From Luteimonas saliphila (GTDB lineage: Bacteria; Pseudomonadota; Gammaproteobacteria; Xanthomonadales; Xanthomonadaceae): a stretch of DNA of 64,000 bases. The translations under genes and the position numbers were made by a program. Position 1 is the first letter of the stretch. Each line of letters begins with the position of its first letter. The DNA lies in NCBI RefSeq assembly GCF_016774335.1, contig NZ_JAETWA010000048.1:62001-126000 (forward strand), written 5' to 3'. Positions 16,973 to 25,421 of the stretch are shown one piece after another. The notes beneath the pieces were generated by a model that worked only from the letters and a program-made list of their open reading frames with translations, had not been told where the DNA came from and did no database searches.

Positions 16973-17347
16973 ATGAAAGGAAGCGGCGGCTACATCGTGT
17001 TCTTCTACCCGCAGGCGCTCGAGGTGCTGGGCGACGCCATCAAGCCCTACCTGCAGGACGGGCAGGCCGGACCGCACCTGGCCTGCAGCGAGATCGACAC
17101 CGCGGGCGGGTTCACCGAGATGACCATGTTCGGGAAGACGTCCGCCGGCCAGGACGTGACCCTCGAACTGATGGTGCCGTCGAGCATGGTGCGGATGATC
17201 GTGTCGAGCCAGCAGGACGGCAGCTTCGGTTTCCGGCGGCAGCCGGCGGCCACCCTTGCAGGGACGGTCGCGCCGCCTGCTGCGCCTGCCGAGGAACTGT
17301 CCGGGGAGTCGATCGCGGCGCCGCAGGCGCCGTCGCGCGCGGAGTGA
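16973..17347 (+). CDS. Conserved hypothetical protein
   Basis: 124 residues from ATG 16973, preceded by GGAGAAGTGT. The first 90 residues are an ordered alpha/beta stretch (KGSGGYIVFFYPQALEVLGDAI ... SSMVRMIVSSQQDGSFGF); the last 35 are Ala/Pro/Glu-rich and probably disordered. No signal peptide, no family recognised. The ATG at 16973 was preferred because the upstream in-frame extension is low-complexity. It converges on the nuclease-family gene, with only 3 bases between. Confidence 0.65.
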   Translation: MKGSGGYIVFFYPQALEVLGDAIKPYLQDGQAGPHLACSEIDTAGGFTEMTMFGKTSAGQDVTLELMVPSSMVRMIVSSQQDGSFGFRRQPAATLAGTVAPPAAPAEELSGESIAAPQAPSRAE

Positions 17348-17350
17348 TGC

Positions 17351-18583
17351 TCAGCGCGCCAGGTCGATCCACACCAGGTGGTGGTCGCTTGCCGCCGCGA
17401 GTTCGGCGGCGGGATCGTCCGGCATCGGCCAGAACACTCCCGAGCCCGCGACGCCGAATCCGACCGAAGGCAGCACGTAGTCCAGCCGCAGGTTGCCCAC
17501 CTTCGGACCGAACCGGCCGGTGTCGTGCGCGTGCGCGCCACGATGCCCGCCGTTCTCGCCACCATCCGCGGCCGCCGCGAGCACGGCCCCTTCGCTGCGT
17601 GGCGTGGCGTGGCGCAGCACGCGCGGGTGTTCGAGCAGTTCGACGATGGCCTGGTGCTCGCCGGCGCCGTCGGTGGGGTCGTTGTTGAGGTCGCCCAGGA
17701 TCACAAAACGCGCGTCTTCGGCCAGGCCGCCGCAGGTGCCGGCGTCGTCGCACAGCCAGGGCTTCGCACCGGGAGAGATGTATTCGCGCCACAGCCGGAT
17801 CTCGTCGTGGTTGCGCAGGCCGTTGCGGTTCTCCGGCCCGTCGAAGGTCGGCGGGGTGGGATGCGAGGCCAGCACGTGCAATACCCCCAGCGGCGTGTCG
17901 ACCGGCACGTCCCAGTGCGACTTCGACGACAGCCGCAGCTGCCGCCAGACCTCGTCGCGATGGAACGGCGCGCCGGTCGCCGGGTCGACCGGACGACGCG
18001 CGTCCGGCATCGCGCTCCATTTCAGCAACTGGAACGTGCGCGCGCGCGCCGCATCGATCGGGTATTTCGACAGCAGCAGCATGCCGTACTGGCCCGGATG
18101 CAGGCCGTAGCCCCAGGCATCGTTGCCGCGTTCGCGGCCGTTGCCGCCGACGCTGCCGCTGCCGTCGAGGTCCAGCCCGCTGGGCACCCCGGTGTTGACC
18201 GGCGCGAGGTAGCGGTAGGGATAGCGCAGCGGTTGGCCGCCGCCGGGCTGCGGCTGTTCGAGGTAACGCTGCTGGAACAGGTCGGCGGCGCGGCCGGCTT
18301 CGTCGTGGTCGAACTCGTTGAGCAGCACGATGTCGGGCCGCAGCTTCTGCAGCACCGCGGCGATCCTGCGCGCCTGCGCGTTGCCCAGTTCCAGCCGCCG
18401 GATCAGTCCGCCTGCATCCTCGTCGTACAGCGACACGTTGTAGGTGGCGACGCGGAGCGGGGCGGTGTCGGACATCGGTGGCTCGGAAGTTGGCGGGTCG
18501 CCGTGGACATGCACACGCACGCATCCGGCCAGGGACAGTGCGAGCACGGCGAGAAGCACGGCGAGCTGCGAGCGGGGGCTCAT
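17351..18583 (-). CDS. Endonuclease/exonuclease/phosphatase (EEP) family lipoprotein
   Basis: 410 residues from ATG 18583, which overlaps the stop of bpt (ATGA). Lipoprotein signal with lipobox LAGC at about 17-20, so the enzyme is outside the cytoplasm. EEP fold motifs: [25 protein letters not shown] (metal Glu), [23 protein letters not shown], and the final [10 protein letters not shown]. Such proteins cleave nucleic acids or phosphoesters; a role as extracellular nuclease or phosphatase is inference. It contains family-typical long insertions between strands. Confidence 0.88.
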   Translation of the reverse strand: MSPRSQLAVLLAVLALSLAGCVRVHVHGDPPTSEPPMSDTAPLRVATYNVSLYDEDAGGLIRRLELGNAQARRIAAVLQKLRPDIVLLNEFDHDEAGRAADLFQQRYLEQPQPGGGQPLRYPYRYLAPVNTGVPSGLDLDGSGSVGGNGRERGNDAWGYGLHPGQYGMLLLSKYPIDAARARTFQLLKWSAMPDARRPVDPATGAPFHRDEVWRQLRLSSKSHWDVPVDTPLGVLHVLASHPTPPTFDGPENRNGLRNHDEIRLWREYISPGAKPWLCDDAGTCGGLAEDARFVILGDLNNDPTDGAGEHQAIVELLEHPRVLRHATPRSEGAVLAAAADGGENGGHRGAHAHDTGRFGPKVGNLRLDYVLPSVGFGVAGSGVFWPMPDDPAAELAAASDHHLVWIDLAR

Positions 18584-19302
18584 GCGCCGTCGATCGCGTC
18601 GAACGGACGCCAGCGGCGGCCGTCGAAACCTTCCAGCGGGCGGAAGTTGCGCTTGTAGTCCATCTTGTCGTGTCCGCGGATCCAGTAGCCCAGGTAGAGA
18701 TGGCGGCGGCGTTCGCGCGCGGCCCACTCGAGCTGCTTGAGGATGGCCAGGGTACCGAGTCCGCGTGACACCTCGTCGGGATCGTAGAAGCTGTAGACGG
18801 CCGACATCGAGAGCGCGTCGATATCGGTCACCGCGACCGCGAGCAGGCGGCCGGCCTCACGCAGTTCCAAGAACCGGGTGTTCGCCCAGCTGCCGACGAG
18901 GAACTGGTCGAACTCATGCGCGCCGTGGGTGTCCATGCCGCCACCGGGATGCCGCGATCCGAGGTAGCGGCGATACAGCGCCAGGCGTTCCTCGTCGCGT
19001 CCCGCGGGCAGGACGCGCACCTCGATCGCGGCGTTGCGTGCCAGGCAGCGGCGCTGGCTGCGGTTGGGCACGAACCCGTCCACCGGGATGCGCACCGCGA
19101 CACAGGCGCGGCAGTGCGGGCAATGCGGGCGGTAGACGATGTCGCCGGAGCGGCGGAAACCCCACTGCAACGCCTGCGGATAGAACGCGGGCAGGCGTGC
19201 GTCGTGCGGATCGAACACGAGATCGCGGGCCGTACGCTCGGGCCAGTAGCCGCAGGCGTGCATGCCGGTGTGGAACAGACGCAGGTTGTCGTTCTCGCCC
19301 AT
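18580..19302 (-). CDS. bpt: Aspartate/glutamate leucyltransferase (N-end rule)
   Basis: 240 residues, usual for bacterial Bpt/Ate. The N-terminal Cys-rich region (HACGYWPE ... [19 protein letters not shown]) and the C-terminal [25 protein letters not shown] with [20 protein letters not shown] are family hallmarks. It adds Leu from leucyl-tRNA to proteins with N-terminal Asp or Glu, marking them for ClpS/ClpAP. Its stop overlaps the start of the EEP lipoprotein gene. Confidence 0.95.
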   Translation of the reverse strand: MGENDNLRLFHTGMHACGYWPERTARDLVFDPHDARLPAFYPQALQWGFRRSGDIVYRPHCPHCRACVAVRIPVDGFVPNRSQRRCLARNAAIEVRVLPAGRDEERLALYRRYLGSRHPGGGMDTHGAHEFDQFLVGSWANTRFLELREAGRLLAVAVTDIDALSMSAVYSFYDPDEVSRGLGTLAILKQLEWAARERRRHLYLGYWIRGHDKMDYKRNFRPLEGFDGRRWRPFDAIDGA

Positions 19303-19469
19303 GCCGCCTCGACGCTCCAGTGGACCCCAGCATACTGCGGTCGGTCGCAGGCGGCGCGATCGGCAGGTGTCCGCGAGCTGAACCCGGCGGGCGCCACGTC
19401 AACGCCCGGGCCGGGCGGCGCGTTGACCCAGTCACGGCGGCAATGGAGCCGCATGGCGAGGACCTGCAA

Positions 19470-20132
19470 ATGAAGCACAAGACCCTGTTCACCGCGCTCG
19501 CGCTGGCCCTGGCCATGTCCGCGGGCGCCATGGCCGCCGAACCGGCCGCGTCCCCGCAGCGTACGGGCAAACCCGTGCTCGACGCCAATGGCGATGGCGT
19601 GATCGATCGCGCCGAGGCAGCGAAGTTCCCGCGCCTGGCGGCGAAGTTCGACACGCTCGACGCGAATGGCGATGGCCGGCTCGATGCCAGCGAGCGTCCC
19701 CAGGGCAAGCACCGCGGACGCGACGGCAAGGGCATGCGTGGCCACGGCGGCCACGACCGCGCCGAACGCCTCGACACCGATGGCGACGGACGCCTCAGCC
19801 GCGAAGAGGTGGCCGCCGCCAAGGGTGGCCGCGAAGGACGCCGGAATCCGATGGTCGAGCAGTTCGACGCGATCGACGCCAACGGCGACGGCTACATCGT
19901 CCGCAGCGAACTGCGCGCCTGGCACGAGACGCAGCGCCCGCTGCGCCAGGCCGAGATGCGCAAGCGCTTCGACGAACGCTTCGCCGCGGCCGACCTCAAC
20001 GGCGACGGCAAGCTCAGCCGCATCGAGGTCGACGAGAAGATGCCGCGACTGGCCGAGCGCTTCGCCTGGATGGACGAGAACCGCGACGGCTTCCTGAGCC
20101 GCCCGGAACTGCAGCCGCCGCAGCGTCGCTGA
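19470..20132 (+). CDS. Secreted EF-hand calcium-binding protein
   Basis: 220 residues. Signal peptide 1-22 (cut after AMAA). At least five EF-hand loops of the D-x-[DN]-x-D-G type follow: DANGDGVIDRAE, DANGDGRLDASE, DTDGDGRLSREE, DANGDGYIVRSE, DLNGDGKLSRIE, plus a degenerate DENRDGFLSRPE. A His/Gly/Lys-rich linker sits between the second and third. GAGGA precedes the ATG. A periplasmic or extracellular Ca2+ buffer or sensor is inferred. A strong terminator follows at 20159. Confidence 0.9.
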   Translation: MKHKTLFTALALALAMSAGAMAAEPAASPQRTGKPVLDANGDGVIDRAEAAKFPRLAAKFDTLDANGDGRLDASERPQGKHRGRDGKGMRGHGGHDRAERLDTDGDGRLSREEVAAAKGGREGRRNPMVEQFDAIDANGDGYIVRSELRAWHETQRPLRQAEMRKRFDERFAAADLNGDGKLSRIEVDEKMPRLAERFAWMDENRDGFLSRPELQPPQRR

Positions 20133-20158
20133 CGGTTTTCGCGGGAACGGGAAAGCGC

Positions 20159-20190
20159 AGGCCCGCGTCGCAGGACGCGGGCCTTTCTTT
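20159..20190 (+). terminator. Rho-independent terminator of the EF-hand gene
   Basis: Stem AGGCCCGCGTC pairs with GACGCGGGCCT over a GCAG loop, followed by TTCTTT. 27 bases after the stop codon. Confidence 0.9.
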
Positions 20191-20701
20191 GGGGTATCTC
20201 GCCTCGGGGAGAAACGCGTTGCGTCCGACCTTTGATCGAGGCGTCGGGTACGGACGCCCTTGGGTACGAATGTCCCCCGGCAACGGGCTGCGCCCGTCGC
20301 CTCCTCCTTGATTTCGTACCCAAGGGCATCCGCATCCGACGTGGGGGGATGCTTGCCGCGTTACGGACAGCGACCTGCGACCTTGCGGCCGACACCCGGC
20401 CCGCAAGCCGAGCCCAGCCCTGGCCGGCAGGCCTCTGCGGCGAAATCAAGGAGGAGCCATCCGCCGGCAGGTGGATGGCGGGGGACGTTCGCTGCGAAGG
20501 CCTGCCGGCCAGGACTGGGACCTTCGGGTCACGGCGACATGAGGCGATCACTCCACGATCGTCGCTTCGAGCTCGCCGCGCGCATCCTCACTCACCCGGG
20601 AAGAACCGTTCCTGGTCTTGCCGCTCCCGCCTGGCACGCGGGACGCGTCGCGCTGGCGGGCCCGGAGCGCGCGTCCGTCTCCGGCTTCTTCGTCCTGCGC
20701 G
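20191..20701. repeat. Non-coding block with three long interlocking inverted repeats
   Basis: 510 bases without a credible gene. IR1: GCCCTTGGGTACGAA (20256-20270) against its exact complement at 20313-20327. IR2: CTCCTCCTTGATTTCG (20301-20316) against 20441-20456, exact. IR3: 20413-20434 against 20498-20519, 22 bp with one mismatch, extending imperfectly inwards for about 10 more. IR1 and IR2 share bases 20313-20316 and IR2's right arm reaches into the extended IR3, so the folds compete. A GGGTACG unit is also directly repeated (20247, 20262). It could be a structured RNA, or debris of nested palindromic repeats. 20520-20701 holds nothing I recognise. Confidence 0.7.
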
Positions 20702-21841
20702 TCAGCCGCCGAAATGGAAGTGGGCGACGATCAGCGAACCGATGACGATCACGTTGCTGATCATCACCCCGCCGCGGCCCCAGGTCAGCCGATAGGCCAG
20801 CAGCCGCTGCCTCGCCCCCACCGGATCGCGCCGCGCGTCGCGCGCGAGCAGGGGATTCATCCGCCGCGGCAGCATCACCAGCAACTGCCAGTTCATCGCC
20901 AGCAGTGCGATGGCGATGGCGACGAAGGTGTGGCGCTCGTCGCCGAACGCGAGATGGGTGCCGATGATCGCCGCGATCATCGCCAGCGACAGCACGATGT
21001 AGCGCCGCGAGAAGCGCAGCAGCATGTCGCGCTCGGCGGCGGTGTCGGCGTAGTCGAGGATGACCCCGCGCGCGAACCAGGCCGCGACCAGGCCGCCGAG
21101 CAGTCCGCCGGACGCCGCGCCGGCGAAGCCCAGGGCGAAGCGGGCGAACAGGCCGCCGGCGATCGACTTGGTGGCGATGCCCAGTCCGGCCGCCGCGGCC
21201 GGCTTGCTGAAGCCCAATGCCGCGGTGACGCCCACGGCGAACGCCGCGGATGGCGCGCTGCTGCGGGCGAAGTCGCTGAAGCGCGTCAGCAGGTCCTCGC
21301 GCACGCTCTGGCGCGCGCGCGACAGGCGCTTGCGCACCGCAGCGTCCGACAGGCCCAGCAGCATCGCCACCTGCTTCGAACTCTGGCCCTCGCGGTAGTA
21401 CAGCAACAGGGCTTCGCGACTGTCCTCGGGCAGTTCGGAGATCAGGTCGGCGGCGACCGCGTCGCGCTCGGCGTCGAGCGCTTGCTGCATCGGACAACCG
21501 TCGGGGTCGGCGGCGTGCTGGATGGCCAGCTCCGCGACCTCGCCGTCGAGCATGCGGTTGCGCCGGCCGCGCAGGTGGTCGTGGGCCAGGTTGCGGGTGA
21601 TCTGGCGCAGCCACGGCAGGAAACTCGAGGGGTTCTTCAGCCGCGGCAGGTGGTGCCAGGCGGACAGGAAGGCCTCCTGGGCGATGTCCTCGCTGGTGGG
21701 CACGTCGCGCGTAATGGCCAGCGCCACGGCGGTCACCACGTTCTGGCTGGCCACCACGATGCGGCCGTAGGCGTCGCGGTCGCCGCGCACGGCGGCAGGG
21801 AGTTCGCGCTTGATCAGCAGGTCGATCGCGTCGTTGGACAT
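20702..21841 (-). CDS. ECF-type RNA polymerase sigma factor fused to a multi-pass membrane domain
   Basis: 379 residues. The first 185 are an ECF sigma factor: region 2 (about 25-95, TSEDIAQEAFLSAWHHLPRLK) and region 4 (about 130-185, LPEDSREALLLYYREGQSSKQVAMLLGLSDAAVRKRLSRAR). The rest, about 190 residues, has four to five hydrophobic segments (for example GLLGGLVAAWFARGVIL, YIVLSLAMIAAIIG, VAIAIALLAMNWQLLVM, VMISNVIVIGSLIVAH). ECF factors are usually about 190 residues and soluble; the extra part may be a built-in anti-sigma or sensor. No anti-sigma gene is adjacent. Confidence 0.88.
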   Translation of the reverse strand: MSNDAIDLLIKRELPAAVRGDRDAYGRIVVASQNVVTAVALAITRDVPTSEDIAQEAFLSAWHHLPRLKNPSSFLPWLRQITRNLAHDHLRGRRNRMLDGEVAELAIQHAADPDGCPMQQALDAERDAVAADLISELPEDSREALLLYYREGQSSKQVAMLLGLSDAAVRKRLSRARQSVREDLLTRFSDFARSSAPSAAFAVGVTAALGFSKPAAAAGLGIATKSIAGGLFARFALGFAGAASGGLLGGLVAAWFARGVILDYADTAAERDMLLRFSRRYIVLSLAMIAAIIGTHLAFGDERHTFVAIAIALLAMNWQLLVMLPRRMNPLLARDARRDPVGARQRLLAYRLTWGRGGVMISNVIVIGSLIVAHFHFGG

Positions 21842-21899
21842 GGGTGCCGGACGAAGGGGCTTCGGAACGGGACCGGCGTGGCGGGCCGGATGTGACCGC

Positions 21900-22724
21900 T
21901 CAGAGTGTACGCAGGATGCGCCACTGGTCCTCGGCGCGCTCGACCTCGACCCGCCGGATGGCCGGACTGGCGTCGCCGCGGGCCACGGCGGCCTCGACCG
22001 TGCCCGATCCCGAGCCGTCGGTCAGGTAGTCCGAAATCGAGACACGCAGCGAGTCGTCTCCATCCGGGCAGGCCGATGCCGGCCGCGGATCGAGACCGGC
22101 CGCACGCGCGGCGGCCAGCGCGGTTTCGCCGGCGTCCTCGCCGTCGACGGACAGGCACAGGGTGGCGGCCGGCGCCTGCGCCTGCTCCAGCGCGGCCAGG
22201 GTGGCGGCCAGCGCGGGCGGGGTCGGGATGCGGTAGGTGGCGTCGGCGCTGGTGGCGATCGGTTGCAACGACGGATCGAGGGAAGGGGCCGCGGGGGCGG
22301 CCGCGCGTGCCGGTTCCGGCAGGTCCCAGCCCGGGTCGCGGAACTGGTTGAGCCACAGCGCCAGCGCCACCGCCGCCACGATCAGCAGGCCGAACCGGTA
22401 CCGTGCGCGCTTCTTGGGCGAGGCCGCGTCCAGGCGTGCGGCATGGCCGATCGCGGGCAGGAAGTTGCCCGGATTGGCGGTGGTGGCCTCCAGCAGCCCG
22501 GCCTCGCGCAACAGCTGGCGTGCGCGCGGCTGGTCGTCGGAGCGGATCACCCATACCGCGGCGCGCGGCGCGGCCTGGTCCTGCTCGCGATAGCTGAAGT
22601 TGCCGCGGATCGAGCTGCGCAGGGTGCGGCCGTTCTCGACGCGCACCTCGATGCCCTGGTCGGCCAGCAGCCGGGCGACGGCTTCCGCGTTCTCGATCCG
22701 CGCGCTGCTGAAGACCTGGCGCAT
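21900..22724 (-). CDS. DUF2007 (putative signal-transducing) membrane protein
   Basis: 274 residues from ATG 22724. Residues 1-80 have the ferredoxin-like DUF2007 pattern (ARIENAEAVARLLADQGIEVRVENG ... AAVWVIRSDDQPRARQLL). One membrane helix follows (about 108-125, FGLLIVAAVALALWLNQF), then a Pro/Ala-rich stretch and a second globular domain of about 120 residues of unknown type. It starts 2 bases after the tesB stop, so they are co-transcribed. Function unknown. Confidence 0.75.
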   Translation of the reverse strand: MRQVFSSARIENAEAVARLLADQGIEVRVENGRTLRSSIRGNFSYREQDQAAPRAAVWVIRSDDQPRARQLLREAGLLEATTANPGNFLPAIGHAARLDAASPKKRARYRFGLLIVAAVALALWLNQFRDPGWDLPEPARAAAPAAPSLDPSLQPIATSADATYRIPTPPALAATLAALEQAQAPAATLCLSVDGEDAGETALAAARAAGLDPRPASACPDGDDSLRVSISDYLTDGSGSGTVEAAVARGDASPAIRRVEVERAEDQWRILRTL

Positions 22725-22726
22725 GC

Positions 22727-23623
22727 TCAGTCCTTCGCCGGCACCCGGCCGGCCGCGCGCGCCTCGTCGACCACCCGGATCATGCCCTCCTGCGCGGTGC
22801 TGGCCACCAGCCGGCCGTCGCGGCTGAAGATCTGGCCGCGCGCGAGTCCGCGCGCGCCCTGCGCGCTGGGACTGTCGATCGCGTACAGCAGCCACTCGTC
22901 GGCCCGGAACGGGCGGTGGAACCACAGCGCGTGGTCGAGCGAGGCCATCTGCACGTCCGGCTGATGGTAGCTGATGCCGTGCGGGAAGGTGGTGGTGCCG
23001 AGCAGGTGGAAATCGGAGGCGTAGGCGAGCAGTGCGCGATGCAGCTCCGGCCCGTCGCCGACCCGTTCGCCGAGTCGGAACCAGACGTGGTTGAACGGCG
23101 GCTGCTTGGCCGGCTTGAGGTCGTTGCGCGGATGCACGTGGCGGAACTCGAACGGGCCGCCGCGGGCGAGCCAGCGCTGCACCTTGGCGGGCAGCGTGGC
23201 CAGCACGTCGGGCGCGATCGGTTCGGCCGGCGCGATGTCGTCCGGATCGGGCACCTGCGGCATCGGCGGCTGGTGCTCGACGCCACGCTCGGCTTCCTGG
23301 AAGGAGGCGGCGCAGAAGAAGATCACCTTGCCGTGCTGGATCGCGGTCACCCGGCGCACCGAGAAGCTGCCGCCGTCGCGGGTGCGGTCGACGTGGTAGA
23401 CGATCGGATGCTCGATGTCGCCGGCGCGCAGGAAGTAGGCGTGCAGCGAATGCGCCGCGCGCGGTTCGGGCATCGTCGCCTGCGCCGCGGACAGCGCCTG
23501 GCCCAGCACCTGTCCGCCGAACACGTAGCGGGTGCCGATGTCGCGGCTCTGGCCACGGAACAGGTCCTGCTCCAGCCGTTCCAGCGACAGCAGTTCGATC
23601 AGTTCGGAAACGGGCGAGGTCAT
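22727..23623 (-). CDS. tesB: Acyl-CoA thioesterase II
   Basis: 298 residues, typical TesB double hot-dog length. Motifs: SRDIGTRYVFGGQVLGQALSAA near the start, HSLHAYFLRAGD (about 60), GGSFSVRRVTAIQHGKVIF, and the second-domain active site ASLDHALWFHRPFRADEWLLY with the catalytic Asp. It hydrolyses medium- to long-chain acyl-CoA to fatty acid and CoA. The downstream DUF2007 gene follows at 2 bases. Confidence 0.95.
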   Translation of the reverse strand: MTSPVSELIELLSLERLEQDLFRGQSRDIGTRYVFGGQVLGQALSAAQATMPEPRAAHSLHAYFLRAGDIEHPIVYHVDRTRDGGSFSVRRVTAIQHGKVIFFCAASFQEAERGVEHQPPMPQVPDPDDIAPAEPIAPDVLATLPAKVQRWLARGGPFEFRHVHPRNDLKPAKQPPFNHVWFRLGERVGDGPELHRALLAYASDFHLLGTTTFPHGISYHQPDVQMASLDHALWFHRPFRADEWLLYAIDSPSAQGARGLARGQIFSRDGRLVASTAQEGMIRVVDEARAAGRVPAKD

Positions 23624-23715
23624 GGGCGGGCGCGGTGGGGCATGCGGCGATTATACGGGCCCGCCATGCGACGCCGCCGGCGAATCCCGCACATCGCCCA
23701 CCGCATACGGATCAC

Positions 23716-23799
23716 GTAGGAGCGCCTTCAGGCGCGATGCTCTTCGTTTCCGGCGCAGGAAGTTGTCAAAGAAGGGATCGCGCCTGAAGGCGTTCCTAC
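23716..23799. repeat. Inverted pair of REP-like palindromes
   Basis: Left unit 23716-23738 begins GTAGGAGCGCCTTCAGG; the right unit 23777-23799 is its reverse complement over 23 bases with one mismatch. About 38 bases lie between. GTAG at the outer ends is the hallmark of REP/REPIN elements moved by RAYT transposases; no such gene is in the window. The right unit overlaps the end of the amidase gene and supplies its TAG stop. Confidence 0.85.
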
Positions 23800-24365
23800 G
23801 GCAGGCGGCGCAGGCCGCACGCGACGAGTACCCGCGGCCAGGGAAACAGCGGGCCTGGATCGCGCTTGCGTGGCACGCGCACGGCCGGATCGTCGCTGGC
23901 CGGCACGCGGTCGGTGTCGAGATCCTCGTGGCCGGCGATGAAGCGCAGCGCCGGCAGCGTCGCGCGCAACCGCGCGAGCAGCGCCAGCAGGGACTCGACC
24001 TGCGCGTCGGGGTAGGGCTCGTCCATCGCCTGGTGGCGCGTGTCGAGCCAGTGCGGATAGCGGCCGGTGTTCACCAGCTCGACGCCGACCGAGCGCGCAT
24101 TGCAACCGCGGACATGGTGGGCGATGCGGTCCGCGGGGACGTACTCGACGATGCTGGCGTCGCGATCGACGTACCAGTGGCCGCTGTTGCCGGTGGCGCT
24201 GCCCGGGTGCAGGATGCGTTCGCCGTAGCGGCGCGCGGTGGCCAGATCGGGCAGTTCGGTGCAGTGGATCACCACCAGGTCGATCGCGTCGACCGCGCGC
24301 GATTCCAGTCGCTCGACATACGGCAGATGGTCGACGCGGATCGCGGCGTGCTCGGGCGGCGGCAT
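23796..24365 (-). CDS. N-acetylmuramoyl-L-alanine amidase, AmpD/Amidase_2 family
   Basis: 189 residues. Zinc ligands: His34 (DLVVIHCTELPD), His around 107 in the HHVRGCNARSVGVELVN region or GHWYVDRD, and a C-terminal His in FIAGHEDLDTDRVP-type context. No signal peptide, so probably a cytoplasmic AmpD-like enzyme that cleaves anhydromuropeptides in cell-wall recycling, which in other bacteria influences beta-lactamase induction. The stop codon TAG (23796-23798) lies inside the REP element, so the C-terminus VACGLRRLP was probably reshaped by that insertion. Confidence 0.85.
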   Translation of the reverse strand: MPPPEHAAIRVDHLPYVERLESRAVDAIDLVVIHCTELPDLATARRYGERILHPGSATGNSGHWYVDRDASIVEYVPADRIAHHVRGCNARSVGVELVNTGRYPHWLDTRHQAMDEPYPDAQVESLLALLARLRATLPALRFIAGHEDLDTDRVPASDDPAVRVPRKRDPGPLFPWPRVLVACGLRRLP

Positions 24366-24387
24366 GGCGCGATGCTAGCATTGCGCG

Positions 24388-24888
24388 ATGGAACTGCCGC
24401 CGCCCGGGACCGACCTGCATCGCCTCATGACCCGGTTCCCGCGTGCGGGCAGGGTGCAGTGGATCGGCCTGCGACCGGCTCGGGATGTCCCGATGCGCGA
24501 GGTCGATTCGGCTAAGGCCGCTACCGGTGGCGGACTCGCCGGCGATCGCTACAACGGCGGCAGCGGCAAGCGCGGCGTCACCCTGATCCAGGCCGAGCAC
24601 CTGCCGGCGATCGCCGCGTTCGCCGGGCATGCCGACGTCGCGCCCGCGACCCTGCGCCGCAACCTCGTCGTGTCCGGGATTCCGCTGGTCGCCCTGAAGG
24701 GCAACCGGTTCCGGATCGGCGACGTACTGCTGGAAGGCACGGTCGCGTGCGATCCGTGCTCGCGGATGGAAGCGGCGCTCGGCGCCGGCGGCTACAACGC
24801 CCTGCGCGGCATGGGGGGGCTGTGCGCGCGGGTGCTGGAAGGCGGCGAATTGCGCGTAGGCGATGCGGTGGAGTGGGTGGGCGCGTGA
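24388..24888 (+). CDS. MOSC domain protein
   Basis: 166 residues, one MOSC domain: GDRYNGGSGKRGVTLIQAEHL near the start and the conserved cysteine region VACDPCSRMEAALG (about 128-142). MOSC proteins transfer sulfur to or bind molybdenum cofactor; small ones resemble YiiM. Its stop overlaps the GTG of the next gene (GTGA), so the pair is coupled. Substrate unknown. Confidence 0.9.
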   Translation: MELPPPGTDLHRLMTRFPRAGRVQWIGLRPARDVPMREVDSAKAATGGGLAGDRYNGGSGKRGVTLIQAEHLPAIAAFAGHADVAPATLRRNLVVSGIPLVALKGNRFRIGDVLLEGTVACDPCSRMEAALGAGGYNALRGMGGLCARVLEGGELRVGDAVEWVGA

Positions 24889-25421
24889 GCGCACGGGGAC
24901 ACTGCATCCTCTCGCACGGCTTCGAGAGCGGGCCGGATGCGATCAAGGTGACGGCGCTGGCAGAGGTCGCCGAACGCCTGGGCTGGACCCATGAGCGGCC
25001 CGATTACACCGACCTGGATGCGAAGCAGGGCGTGAGCGAACTCGGCGACGTCTACGCGCGCGTCGAGCGCCTTTTCGCATGCGCGGTCGGAGCCGTCCAG
25101 CGCGGCCCGCTGGTGCTGGCCGGGTCCAGCCTCGGTGCATGGATCTCGGGCCAGGTCTCGCTGCGCGTGCCGGTCGAGGCCCTGTTCCTGTTGGCGCCAC
25201 CGACCCGGATGGGTTCGGCGCCGCCGCTGCAGGCGGCGAACGTTCCGGTGTCGATCGTGCATGGCTGGCATGACGAGCTGATTCCCGCTCCTGCCGTGGT
25301 CGACTGGGCGCAGGCGCGCAGCGCCACCCTGCTGCTGGTGGACGATGAGCATCGCCTGGCCAACCACGTCGAAGCCTCGGCGCAGGCCTTTGCGCGGCTG
25401 CTCGAGAGCCTGCGCGCATGA
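24885..25421 (+). CDS. YqiA/YcfP-type alpha/beta-hydrolase
   Basis: 178 residues from GTG 24885, overlapping the MOSC stop. Small alpha/beta-hydrolase: [17 protein letters not shown] at the N-terminus, nucleophile elbow [10 protein letters not shown], acidic residue in [10 protein letters not shown] and His in DDEHRLANH. Family members are esterases of unclear role. Its stop overlaps the rlmKL start (ATGA at 25418-25421), so three genes in a row are coupled. Confidence 0.88.
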   Translation: MSARGHCILSHGFESGPDAIKVTALAEVAERLGWTHERPDYTDLDAKQGVSELGDVYARVERLFACAVGAVQRGPLVLAGSSLGAWISGQVSLRVPVEALFLLAPPTRMGSAPPLQAANVPVSIVHGWHDELIPAPAVVDWAQARSATLLLVDDEHRLANHVEASAQAFARLLESLRA

